DNA of 64,000 nt from Clostridiales bacterium (GTDB lineage Bacteria; Bacillota; Clostridia; Christensenellales; Borkfalkiaceae), in NCBI GenBank assembly GCA_015055525.1, contig SVHZ01000001.1:1-64000 (forward strand). Direction: 5' to 3'. Each line of letters begins with the position of its first letter. The stretch's first letter is position 1. Of this stretch, positions 16,706-25,491 are shown piece after piece. A program made the position numbers and the translations under genes. A model generated the notes under the pieces. That model had not been told where the DNA came from, did no database searches, and saw only the letters and a list, made by a program, of their open reading frames with translations.

Positions 16706-18637
16706 ATGAAAAACAAGAACTTGCATATCTACTCAATTATGAGGCTTGACGTTCCCGACAATAAGATTGACGAAGTTGTTGAGGATATTAAATATCAATA
16801 CGAAAACGGCATAGCGTTCTGCCCGCTTTTTTCAATGACGCTTGTTCCAGAAGGCAACCCACCCGTTGATAAAGTTGGAACGTTATGTAAAAAATACCTT
16901 CTTTTCAAAGAAAAACTTGATAAACTCGGCGTTCCAAGCGGCGTTTTAGTTCAAGCAACTCTCGGCCATGGTTGGACGCTTGGTCAAATGTTTCCATACC
17001 AACAATATATTGGGCTTAAAGACGGCGTTGCAAGAAATACCGTTTGCCCAACTGACTTAGGGTTTAGAGATTACATTTATAACGTTTTCAAAACGATTGC
17101 AAAGTGTAATCCTGATGCTATGATGGTTGATGACGACTTCCGCCTTTTACAAAGAGCGGGTTTTGCTTGCGGTTGCCCAAACCATATAAAGATTATAAAC
17201 GATACCTTTAACGTAAACTTAACGCGTGAAGAACTTGCTGAAATTATTAGTAAAGATGATGAAACTTCAAAAAAATACTTAAAAGTGTTTGTTGAATCTC
17301 AACAAGAAGCGCTTATTGAAACTGCAAAGATTATGAGAAAGGGTATTGATGAAGTTAATCCTGATATTCCTTGCGCTTTCTGTTGCGGTGGTTATAACGC
17401 TCAATACGACCTTGATATTGCAAAAGTTTTAGCAGGTAAAGGTAAAACTATTTTAAGAATTAATAACGGTAGTTATTCTCATGAGGGCACCAGGTATTTC
17501 ACTTATTCATCGCTCCGTGCAGCAAGGCAAACGTATAAGTTTAAGGATAAAATTGATATCTTACTTGGCGAAACTGATACTTGCCCACAAAATAGATATA
17601 GCACAACGGCAGTTGCTCTTCATAATCAATTCACAAACTCAATACTTGAAGGTTGCGGTGGCGCAAAACAATGGATAACTCGTGGGCCTTACGAACCTGA
17701 AAGTGGTAAAGCCTACCGTAAAATTCTTTCTGAAAACTGTGGTTTTTACGAACAACTTTTCCTTGACGTTAAAGATATTGAGTGGCAAGGTGCAAGAACA
17801 TATCTTTCAAGAGATATGGACTTGCCTACTTCAAACGAAAGTAGCGCTTGGGGGCATTTCTTCTTTGAAGCGATGGGTATTCCGTATTATTTCTCAGGCG
17901 ATAAAGGCGGTGTGGTTTGCCTTGAAGGTAAAACCATTGAATCTTATCCTATTGAAGAGATTAAAGAAATTTTATCAGGAAACGTTATTCTTTCTTCAGA
18001 CGTTGCCGAACTTTTAATTAAACTTGGGCTTCAAGAATATATCGGGGTTGACGTTAGAGCGTGGAAAGGTAAAACTATAAAAGGCGAATATATCGTAGGC
18101 GGTAAGATTAGCATGGGCGTTCAACCTAAGGCGAAAGAACTTGTTCCGCTTAGTGATAAAGTTGAAGTTTTATCTAACGTGTTTAATTCAGACTACGTTA
18201 ATACGGAATTATTATTCCCGGGTGTAACTAAGTTTGAAAACTCTTTAGGCGGAACGATTGTAACCTTTGCAGGAACGCCTAATGTAGGGCACTTTATCGA
18301 TACGGGCTGTTACGCCTTCCTTAACCAAACGAGAAAGAGTCAAGTTGTTAGCATAATGAAAGGCTTAGATTGCCTTCCTGTATATTACCCCGGCGATGCT
18401 GAAGTTTACGTTAAAGCAGGTAAGTTAAAGTCAGGCGAGTTGATGGTTGTGTTTACAGGCGTTAGTGCAGATATTATAGAAAATATTGAACTTTGCTTTG
18501 ATAGAGAAGTTTCTAAAATTGAAATGCTTATGCCTAACGGTGAAAGAAAGGAACTTTCGTTCAAGGTTGAAAACGGCGTGTATATTATTGATAAACAAGC
18601 CTTCCCATTAAAACCCGTTATTTTATACGTAAAATAA
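16706..18637 (+). CDS. Glycoside-hydrolase-like TIM-barrel protein (function unassigned), paralog 1
   Basis: 643 aa; shares VPSGVLVQATLGHGWTLG, DDDFRL, NRYST, GAKQW.TR.PYEP.SGKAYRK with 19175..21109. Confidence 0.6.
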   Translation: MKNKNLHIYSIMRLDVPDNKIDEVVEDIKYQYENGIAFCPLFSMTLVPEGNPPVDKVGTLCKKYLLFKEKLDKLGVPSGVLVQATLGHGWTLGQMFPYQQYIGLKDGVARNTVCPTDLGFRDYIYNVFKTIAKCNPDAMMVDDDFRLLQRAGFACGCPNHIKIINDTFNVNLTREELAEIISKDDETSKKYLKVFVESQQEALIETAKIMRKGIDEVNPDIPCAFCCGGYNAQYDLDIAKVLAGKGKTILRINNGSYSHEGTRYFTYSSLRAARQTYKFKDKIDILLGETDTCPQNRYSTTAVALHNQFTNSILEGCGGAKQWITRGPYEPESGKAYRKILSENCGFYEQLFLDVKDIEWQGARTYLSRDMDLPTSNESSAWGHFFFEAMGIPYYFSGDKGGVVCLEGKTIESYPIEEIKEILSGNVILSSDVAELLIKLGLQEYIGVDVRAWKGKTIKGEYIVGGKISMGVQPKAKELVPLSDKVEVLSNVFNSDYVNTELLFPGVTKFENSLGGTIVTFAGTPNVGHFIDTGCYAFLNQTRKSQVVSIMKGLDCLPVYYPGDAEVYVKAGKLKSGELMVVFTGVSADIIENIELCFDREVSKIEMLMPNGERKELSFKVENGVYIIDKQAFPLKPVILYVK

Positions 18638-18713
18638 TAGTCGGTTGGCTATTGACAAATTACAAGTTATAACATAAAATATTCGTAGATATATTTATAT
18701 AAGGAGAGTAATT

Positions 18714-18941
18714 ATGAAGGAATATATTAAATTTTTTGATGATCTTCCACTTTTAGGCAAATTATTATTTTGTTTACCCGTACTTAATTTAGGTTGGGCT
18801 ATTTACAGAATTTGTAAAGGCGTTAGCAATAATGATATGCTTTTCATAGTCGTAGGTATTTTATGGATTGTTTTAGACGTTGCTATGTGGGCTGTTGACC
18901 TTGTAACGACCGTTCTTTTTGGAAAACCAATTTTATCATAA
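18714..18941 (+). CDS. Small hydrophobic membrane protein
   Basis: 75 aa, SD aaggagag, two hydrophobic segments. Confidence 0.65.
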   Translation: MKEYIKFFDDLPLLGKLLFCLPVLNLGWAIYRICKGVSNNDMLFIVVGILWIVLDVAMWAVDLVTTVLFGKPILS

Positions 18942-18950
18942 GTTAAAATT

Positions 18951-18984
18951 AAAGCACTCGCTCAAAAGAGCGAGTGCTTTTTTT
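18951..18984. terminator. Rho-independent terminator (duplicated copy 1)
   Basis: aaagcactcgctcaaaagagcgagtgctttttt. Confidence 0.8.
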
Positions 18985-18988
18985 ATGC

Positions 18989-19072
18989 TTAAATTTTAGG
19001 GAGTTTTGAAAGGGCAACTTAAAGTTCGTCATCTGTGGGGACGTAATCTTTCATAATGCCGTCGTTAAACTT
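18989..19072 (-). pseudogene. Relic of the 3' end of trpB2 left by tandem duplication
   Basis: Minus strand reads KFNDGIMKDYVPTDDEL*VALSKLPKI*, matching the intact trpB2 C-terminus KFNDGIMKDYIPTDEELQVALSKLPKI* (21151..) with an in-frame stop. Confidence 0.9.
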
Positions 19073-19077
19073 AGGAT

Positions 19078-19118
19078 ATTGACAAAATTTACATATTTTT
19101 TGATTGGTTTTACATTGA
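19078..19118 (+). promoter_or_regulatory. Conserved upstream element, copy 2
   Basis: ttgacaaaatttacatattttttgattggttttacattgaa. Confidence 0.65.
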
Positions 19119-19174
19119 ATTCCCTATTATAATATGCTATCATATAGATAATAACTCAATTTGGAGATAAAAGT

Positions 19175-21109
19175 ATGAAGGAAAGAAAACTTGTTTTATA
19201 CTCGATAATGAAGTTTAACGACGCTTACGTTGAAGAAATTTGCCAAGATATCATTGAGCAATATAACACTGGCGTATGCTCGCTTCCTATGTTTAATATG
19301 ACGCTTGTTCCCGAGGGAGATCCCCTCGTTGATAAAGCGGAAGAACTTTGCAATAGTTACAAAAAGTATAAAGCAATTTTAGATAAAGCAGGCGTTCCAA
19401 GCGGTGTTTTAGTTCAAGCAACCCTTGGGCACGGTTGGACTCTTGGTAAGCCTTTCGCTATCCAAGCGTACACTAATTTGACTGACGGTAAAACGGATAA
19501 CGTTGCTTGCCCTTTAGACGATAGGTTTAACGAATATATTTATAACGCAATTAAAAAGATTGCCCTTTGCGCTCCCAAAGCCATTATGATCGACGATGAC
19601 TTTAGGCTTGTCACAAGGCCGGGTAAATCCTGCGCTTGCCCACTTCACATGAAGAAGTTTAACGAAATTGCAGGGTTAAACTTAACCCGTGAAGAACTTT
19701 GGGAAAAAATTCAAAAGGGCGATGAAGAAGGCAATCGTTTATACGATATTTTGAAGCAAACAAACCAAGATTCTCTTTTAGCAACCGCCCAAATTATAAG
19801 AAAGGCGATAGATGAAGTTGATCCTTATATTCAAGGCTCATACTGTGGCGGTAGTTCAGTTAGCCTTGACTATGAGCGCGCGGTAGTTTTATCGGGAAGT
19901 AAAAACCCCATAACCTATCGTTTGTCAAACGGTTATTACACCCCTTCCGGAACAAGATATTTCAGTTACGTTTCTTTTAGAGCGGCTCGCCATACCACAA
20001 GGCTTAAAGATAAGGTTGACGTTATTATGGCGGAAACCGATACCTGCCCGCACAACAGATATTCAACTTCCGCTCAAAGTTTGCACACCCACTTTATTTG
20101 CTCTTTGCTTGAAGGTTGCAACGGCGCTAAACAATGGCTCACTCGCTCACCGTACGAGCCTGATAGTGGAAAAGCGTATAGAAAAGTTCTTGCTAAAAAC
20201 CGTGATTTATATGAAGAACTTGCAAGGATTTATCCCACTTTAAGGTGGCGTGGTTTCAACACTTTTATCACTCGCAAACTCACAAATTATACAAACGTTG
20301 AGCATAACGACGGGTTTACCACAACTTTCCTTGACCAAATGGGCTTGCCGTTATCTTTCTCAACGGAAGTAACTGGTATTAACTGTTTTGCAGGTAAAAT
20401 CACTTCAATTCTTCCAGACGAAGAAGTTAAGGAACTTCTTGCTGGCAACGTTGTTTTAGACTGGGAAAGCGCAAAAATCTTAATCGACCGTGGTTACGGT
20501 AAATATCTTGGCGTTGATATTCGCGAGTGGACTGGTAAAATGCCTAAAATTGAAGTTGTTTACAACGAGCCCGGCAAATACACGAGCATTCAACAAAGCG
20601 TAAAAGAAATCGTTATAACTGATGACAAAGTGGAAGCGATAACCAAAGTTTATAATCAAACCACAGGTTGCGAGCCTGAATATTTATTCCCAGGTTCAAC
20701 CAAGTTCAAAAACGAACTCGGCGGTACGGTTTACGTGTTCGCAGGTACTCCCATTGCGCCACGCAGTATTCACGGCGGAGCGTTCTCTTTCCTTAACGAA
20801 ACGAGAAAACGCCAATTTATCGATATTTTGAAAGAGCACGGCGAAGCGCAAGTATATTATCCTGGCGACGGGGAAGTTTACTTAAAAACGGCTAATATGG
20901 ACGACGGCGGTTATTTCGTTTCCTTTATCAACGAGTGCGCCGATCCCATTGAAAATATTGAACTTGTAGTAGATAAAAAGGTTAAAAAGATTTATAAACT
21001 CAACGAAAAGGGCGAAAGGGTAAAGGTTAAATTTACTCAAAAAGGCGATTTAGTAACCTTGAAAGAACAGTCCTTAGTATTACAGCCTGTTTTACTTTTA
21101 ATTTATTAA
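19175..21109 (+). CDS. Glycoside-hydrolase-like TIM-barrel protein (function unassigned), paralog 2
   Basis: 644 aa, colinear paralog of 16706..18637. Confidence 0.6.
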   Translation: MKERKLVLYSIMKFNDAYVEEICQDIIEQYNTGVCSLPMFNMTLVPEGDPLVDKAEELCNSYKKYKAILDKAGVPSGVLVQATLGHGWTLGKPFAIQAYTNLTDGKTDNVACPLDDRFNEYIYNAIKKIALCAPKAIMIDDDFRLVTRPGKSCACPLHMKKFNEIAGLNLTREELWEKIQKGDEEGNRLYDILKQTNQDSLLATAQIIRKAIDEVDPYIQGSYCGGSSVSLDYERAVVLSGSKNPITYRLSNGYYTPSGTRYFSYVSFRAARHTTRLKDKVDVIMAETDTCPHNRYSTSAQSLHTHFICSLLEGCNGAKQWLTRSPYEPDSGKAYRKVLAKNRDLYEELARIYPTLRWRGFNTFITRKLTNYTNVEHNDGFTTTFLDQMGLPLSFSTEVTGINCFAGKITSILPDEEVKELLAGNVVLDWESAKILIDRGYGKYLGVDIREWTGKMPKIEVVYNEPGKYTSIQQSVKEIVITDDKVEAITKVYNQTTGCEPEYLFPGSTKFKNELGGTVYVFAGTPIAPRSIHGGAFSFLNETRKRQFIDILKEHGEAQVYYPGDGEVYLKTANMDDGGYFVSFINECADPIENIELVVDKKVKKIYKLNEKGERVKVKFTQKGDLVTLKEQSLVLQPVLLLIY

Positions 21110-21113
21110 AATT

Positions 21114-21145
21114 AAAGCACTCGCTCAAAAGAGCGAGTGCTTTTT
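21114..21145. terminator. Rho-independent terminator (duplicated copy 2)
   Basis: aaagcactcgctcaaaagagcgagtgcttttt. Confidence 0.8.
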
Positions 21146-21150
21146 CTTTG

Positions 21151-22521
21151 TTAAATTTTAGGGAGTTTTGAAAGGGCAACTTGAAGTTCTTCGTCGGTAG
21201 GGATATAATCTTTCATAATGCCGTCGTTAAACTTTTGATAACTCATCATATCAAAGTAACCGGTACCCGTTAAACCAAACACGATAGTCTTTTCTTCGCC
21301 CGTTTCTTTGCATTTAAGAGCCTCGTCTATCGCAACTTTTATTGCGTGAGCAGATTCTGGAGCGGGAAGTATTCCCTCAATTCTTGCAAACTTTTGAGCA
21401 GCCTCGAAAACTTCAGTTTGCTTTACGGTAGTCGCCTCAATCAAGCCTTGGTGTTTAAGTTCTGATAAAGTTGAAGTCATACCGTGATATCTCAAACCGC
21501 CTGCGTGAGTTGCCGCGGGGATATATCCGCTACCTAAGGTGTACATTTTGGCAAGGGGGCAAACTTTACCCGTATCGCAATAGTCGTAAGCGTATTTACC
21601 GCGAGTGAGCGACGGGCAAGACGCGGGTTCAACCGCAATAATTCTATAATCTTTCTCGCCTTGAATCTTTTCAACCATAAACGGAGAGATAAGACCGCCA
21701 AGGTTAGAGCCACCGCCCGCGCAACCGATAACGATATCTGCTTTAATATCGTATTTATCAAGTGCGGTTTTAGTTTCTAAACCGATAACCGATTGATGAA
21801 GTAAAACTTGGTTAAGAACGCTACCTAAGGCATAACGATAACCGTCAAGCGACGATGCCGTTTCAACCGCCTCTGAAATAGCGCAACCGAGAGAACCTGT
21901 CGTCCCCGGGAATTCTTCGTTTATTTTTCTACCAACTTCAGTAGTCATAGACGGAGAAGGCGTAACGTCTGCCCCGTAAGTTCTCATAACTTCTCTACGG
22001 AAGGGTTTTTGTTCGTAAGAGCATTTTACCATAAACACTTTGCAGTCAAGCCCAAAGTATGAGCAAGCCATAGAAAGAGCAGTTCCCCATTGACCTGCGC
22101 CCGTTTCGGTGGTAACGCCTTTAAGACCTTGTTCTTTGGCGTAGTACGCTTGAGCAATTGCAGAGTTTAACTTGTGAGAACCCGAAGTATTGTTACCTTC
22201 AAACTTATAGTAAATTTTAGCAGGAGTATCTAAGAGTTTTTCTAAGCAGTACGCCCTAACGAGTGGAGATGGGCGATACATCTTATAAAAATCTCTAACT
22301 TCCTTTGGTATTTCAATATATTCGCTCGTATCGTCGAGTTCTTGTCTAGCAAGTTCGGTGCAGAAAACGTTAGAAAGTTCATCTAAAGTGATAGGCTCGA
22401 AAGTTTTTGGATTAAGAAGGGGAGCGGGCTTGTTTTTCATAAACGCTCTCAAATTTATCCAAGACTTAGGCATCTCCGATTCTTCAAGATAAATTTTGTA
22501 AGGAATTTCTTTGTTAATCAT
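21151..22521 (-). CDS. trpB: TrpB2-type tryptophan synthase beta-like PLP enzyme
   Basis: FEGNNTSGSHKLNSAIAQAYYAKEQG, TETGAGQWGTALS, GCAGGGSNLGG. Confidence 0.92.
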   Translation of the reverse strand: MINKEIPYKIYLEESEMPKSWINLRAFMKNKPAPLLNPKTFEPITLDELSNVFCTELARQELDDTSEYIEIPKEVRDFYKMYRPSPLVRAYCLEKLLDTPAKIYYKFEGNNTSGSHKLNSAIAQAYYAKEQGLKGVTTETGAGQWGTALSMACSYFGLDCKVFMVKCSYEQKPFRREVMRTYGADVTPSPSMTTEVGRKINEEFPGTTGSLGCAISEAVETASSLDGYRYALGSVLNQVLLHQSVIGLETKTALDKYDIKADIVIGCAGGGSNLGGLISPFMVEKIQGEKDYRIIAVEPASCPSLTRGKYAYDYCDTGKVCPLAKMYTLGSGYIPAATHAGGLRYHGMTSTLSELKHQGLIEATTVKQTEVFEAAQKFARIEGILPAPESAHAIKVAIDEALKCKETGEEKTIVFGLTGTGYFDMMSYQKFNDGIMKDYIPTDEELQVALSKLPKI

Positions 22522-22544
22522 TTTGCTACTTCTCCTAAAAATAA

Positions 22545-22790
22545 AAACTGCCCCAGCAAAATTGCTGGGACAGGATAATATACCCGTGGTGCCACCCGGC
22601 TTGGCGCAAACGCGCCCACTTTACGCAAAAATTTTGCGTTAACTATTGATTACGGATAGTTAACCCGTCTCCCATACTAAGCAAAACTGCCTTTCCGTTC
22701 GCCCTCAAAAGCCCATTCAATTACGCATTTTGCATTGTAATCTCACCGTCTACAACTCTCTTTGCCAAAAAAATCGCAATCTACTTACAC
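22545..22790 (-). ncRNA. T-box leader with terminator, upstream of trpB2
   Basis: Minus strand contains GGGTGGCACCACGGGT (22582-22597) followed by hairpin cccagcaattttgctggg and T-rich run; UGG in ...ttgaaTGGgctttt... (22713-22715) is a plausible Trp specifier. Confidence 0.9.
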
Positions 22791-22835
22791 TTTATCATCA
22801 GTTTTAATAATGGTAACACAATTTAAGCAAAAAAG

Positions 22836-23672
22836 TCAAGCGTTTTTGATAAGCCCTTTCAACTTGTAAAGAACAGGCTCGAACGAAGCGCCGTACCAAT
22901 GGTTTTTAAGTTTTGCCGTTTGCTTAATGCTCATAACGGTAAAGTCTGCCGCTATCTTTGCAGATTCATAAGCGGTTTTGCCGTTAACGAGCGCTCCAAC
23001 GAAACAAGATGCGTAAATATCTCCCGTTCCGTGGCAACTGTTTTTCAAGAGTTTGTGTTTATAATAAGAGCGTTTTCCGTTTTCGTAAACTTCAATGCCC
23101 GTGTAACCTTTTTCGTAAGAAATTCCCGTTAAAATAACCGCTTTTGCGCCTAAACTCAAAAGACCTTTCACAACTTTAGAAATATATTCTTCGTCGTATG
23201 CCGTTTTATATTCAATGCCGGTTAAGAAACAAGCTTCGGTAAGGTTTGGAACAACGTAATCACAAACGGCAACTAAACTCTTCATATCTTCAACGTAATT
23301 ATTATCAAACGCGGGGTAGAGTTTTCCGTTATCTGCAAAAGCAGGGTCTACTATCATTTTACCGCCCGCTCTTAAAGAGTTTTTAGCGTAAGTTATCATA
23401 TATTCAATTTGAGTTTTACTGCCTAAATAACCGGTATAAACGGCATCAAAAGAAACGCCCTCTTTTTTCCAATGGTTAAAAATTGGGGGGATATCATCGG
23501 TTAAATCTCTAAAAGTAAAACCTGAAAAACCTGCGGTGTGAGTTGATAGTACCGCGCTTGGAAGCACGCAAGTTTCAATTCCGCAAGCAGAAATGATAGG
23601 AAGTGCAACAGTTAACGAGCATTGACCTAAACAAGATATATCTTGAATAGTTAAAACTTTTCTATTTTCCAT
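22836..23672 (-). CDS. Pyridoxamine/pyridoxal kinase
   Basis: VLTIQDISCLGQCSLTVALPIISACGIETCVLPSAVLSTHT, NSCHGTGDIYAS. Confidence 0.9.
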   Translation of the reverse strand: MENRKVLTIQDISCLGQCSLTVALPIISACGIETCVLPSAVLSTHTAGFSGFTFRDLTDDIPPIFNHWKKEGVSFDAVYTGYLGSKTQIEYMITYAKNSLRAGGKMIVDPAFADNGKLYPAFDNNYVEDMKSLVAVCDYVVPNLTEACFLTGIEYKTAYDEEYISKVVKGLLSLGAKAVILTGISYEKGYTGIEVYENGKRSYYKHKLLKNSCHGTGDIYASCFVGALVNGKTAYESAKIAADFTVMSIKQTAKLKNHWYGASFEPVLYKLKGLIKNA

Positions 23673-23763
23673 AATTAAAAATTCCTTTTATAAATTTGTT
23701 TACATTATACAATAGTTGTGATATTATTAAAATAATCAAATTTGGAGTTTTTTATATAACCAG

Positions 23764-24795
23764 ATGAAAAAGTATTTGACACTATACAACACCGTTAAAA
23801 GCGAGATTGAAAGCGGAATATATAAGGCGGGGCAAAAACTTCCGTCAAAGAGAGTTATGGCGGATATAACCGGGTTTAGTGAAATTACGGTTATGACGGC
23901 ATACTCTATGCTTGAATCGGAAGGTTACGTTGAAACGAGAGAGCGTAGCGGATATTTCGTTAACAAGATTGAAAAGAAGGGGAGTTCCCCGTTGGCGATA
24001 AATAAACTCGAAGAGCCGAAAACAAATGGAGAAGATAATGAGTTTGAATATTCTTTATGGATAAAAACGATAAGGAAGGTTCTTCAAGAAAAGCCGTCTG
24101 AACTTTTTATAAAAGCGCCAACCGAAGGGTGCGCCGTGCTTAGAAACGCAATAAGCGATTATCTTTTAAGGTATAGGGGCATGGTTGCCCCGCCCGATAG
24201 AATTATAATTGGTTCGGGGTCGGAGCAACTTTACGAGATTGCCGTGAAAATTCTTGGCAAAGATAAAGTTTACGCGATAGAAGCCCCGTCGTATAAGCAG
24301 ATTGAAAGGGTTTATAATGAACAAGGCGTAAGCGTTGTTAAACTCAAAATGGGTAGCGACGGGATAGAGAGCAAAGAATTAAAGGGAAATAAGTTTGACG
24401 TTTTGCACGTTACACCTTTTTCAAGTTTCCCCTCAGGTGTTACGGCAAGTTATAAAAAGCGCAAAGAGTATTTAAGCATTATCGATAACGGCTATATCGT
24501 AGAAGATGATTTTTCAAGCGAGTTTTTCCCACCGGGAAAACCTATTCGTTCGCTATACGGTATGGGCGACGGCAATAAGGTAGTGTATATCAACACTTTT
24601 TCAAAGAGTTTATCGCCCGCTATGAGAATAGGTTATATGATAATTCCCGAACCCCTTATTAATATATATAAGGATAAGCAAAAGGGGTTTTCTTGCTCAG
24701 TTCCCGTGCTAGAACAGTACGTTCTTGCCGAGTTTATTGCAAGCGGTAGTTTTGAGCGCCACTTAAACAGAGTTAGGAGAAAGATGAATAAATGA
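23764..24795 (+). CDS. MocR-type GntR-HTH/aminotransferase regulator, C-terminally short
   Basis: GntR HTH (SGIYKAGQKLPSKRVMADITGFSEITVMTAYSMLESEGYVETRERSGYFV) plus aminotransferase core (NTFSKSLSPAMRIGYMIIP). Confidence 0.8.
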   Translation: MKKYLTLYNTVKSEIESGIYKAGQKLPSKRVMADITGFSEITVMTAYSMLESEGYVETRERSGYFVNKIEKKGSSPLAINKLEEPKTNGEDNEFEYSLWIKTIRKVLQEKPSELFIKAPTEGCAVLRNAISDYLLRYRGMVAPPDRIIIGSGSEQLYEIAVKILGKDKVYAIEAPSYKQIERVYNEQGVSVVKLKMGSDGIESKELKGNKFDVLHVTPFSSFPSGVTASYKKRKEYLSIIDNGYIVEDDFSSEFFPPGKPIRSLYGMGDGNKVVYINTFSKSLSPAMRIGYMIIPEPLINIYKDKQKGFSCSVPVLEQYVLAEFIASGSFERHLNRVRRKMNK

Positions 24796-25445
24796 TAGAG
24801 ATTGCTAAAATTGAAAACGGTTTTAAGGATAAGTTTGGAATCCCCCGCCAAAGCGGTAGGGTAAACAACCTATCAAAAATAGTTTTATTAAAAGAGTTTG
24901 CAAGCGCCGACGCTATAAGGAGAATTGAAGAGTTTTCTCACTTATGGATAATATTTGGGTTTTCAAAGGCGGAAGGGAAGTTTTCATTGACGGTGCGTCC
25001 ACCAAGGCTTGGCGGAAACGAAAAGGTAGGTGTTTTTGCAAGCCGTTCTCCGTTTAGACCTAATAATTTAGGTCTTTCTTCGGTAAAACTTGAAAGGGTG
25101 GAAGACGGCAAGAACGGAAAAGTGTTAATAGTTTCCGGCGCAGACCTTCTTGATGGAACGCCCGTTTACGATATAAAACCCTATCTTCCGTTTACGGACT
25201 GCCACGAAAACGCAACTTGCGGTTATGCAGGAGAGTTTGTAGATTATAAACTCGAAGTTATTAATCAAGAACTTTTAAGTAACGTTCAAAGCGATATAAA
25301 AAACGATATTGTAGCGTGTTTAAGCGAAGACCCGCGCCCGTCGTATCAAGACGATGAAGATAGAATTTACGCTATGGATTATAGTGGAATAAACGTTAAA
25401 TTCAAAGTAAAAGATAAAACGTTAACGATAGTTGACGTAAAATAA
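24792..25445 (+). CDS. trmO: tRNA (N6-threonylcarbamoyladenosine(37)-N6)-methyltransferase TrmO (TsaA/YaeB)
   Basis: ASRSPFRPNNLGLSSVKLE, LDGTPVYDIKPYLPF; overlaps preceding stop. Confidence 0.9.
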   Translation: MIEIAKIENGFKDKFGIPRQSGRVNNLSKIVLLKEFASADAIRRIEEFSHLWIIFGFSKAEGKFSLTVRPPRLGGNEKVGVFASRSPFRPNNLGLSSVKLERVEDGKNGKVLIVSGADLLDGTPVYDIKPYLPFTDCHENATCGYAGEFVDYKLEVINQELLSNVQSDIKNDIVACLSEDPRPSYQDDEDRIYAMDYSGINVKFKVKDKTLTIVDVK

Positions 25446-25451
25446 CGAATA

Positions 25452-25482
25452 AAAAAGACTGCTTTTTCAAGCAGTCTTTTCA
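25452..25482. terminator. Terminator hairpin between convergent genes
   Basis: aaaaagactgctttttcaagcagtctttt. Confidence 0.7.
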
Positions 25483-25491
25483 TTTTGACTA

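Noticed and set aside
18989-19072. Considered as a small real gene or start of a new ORF
   Set aside because: It is the 3' tail of trpB2 with an in-frame stop and no start; best read as a duplication relic.
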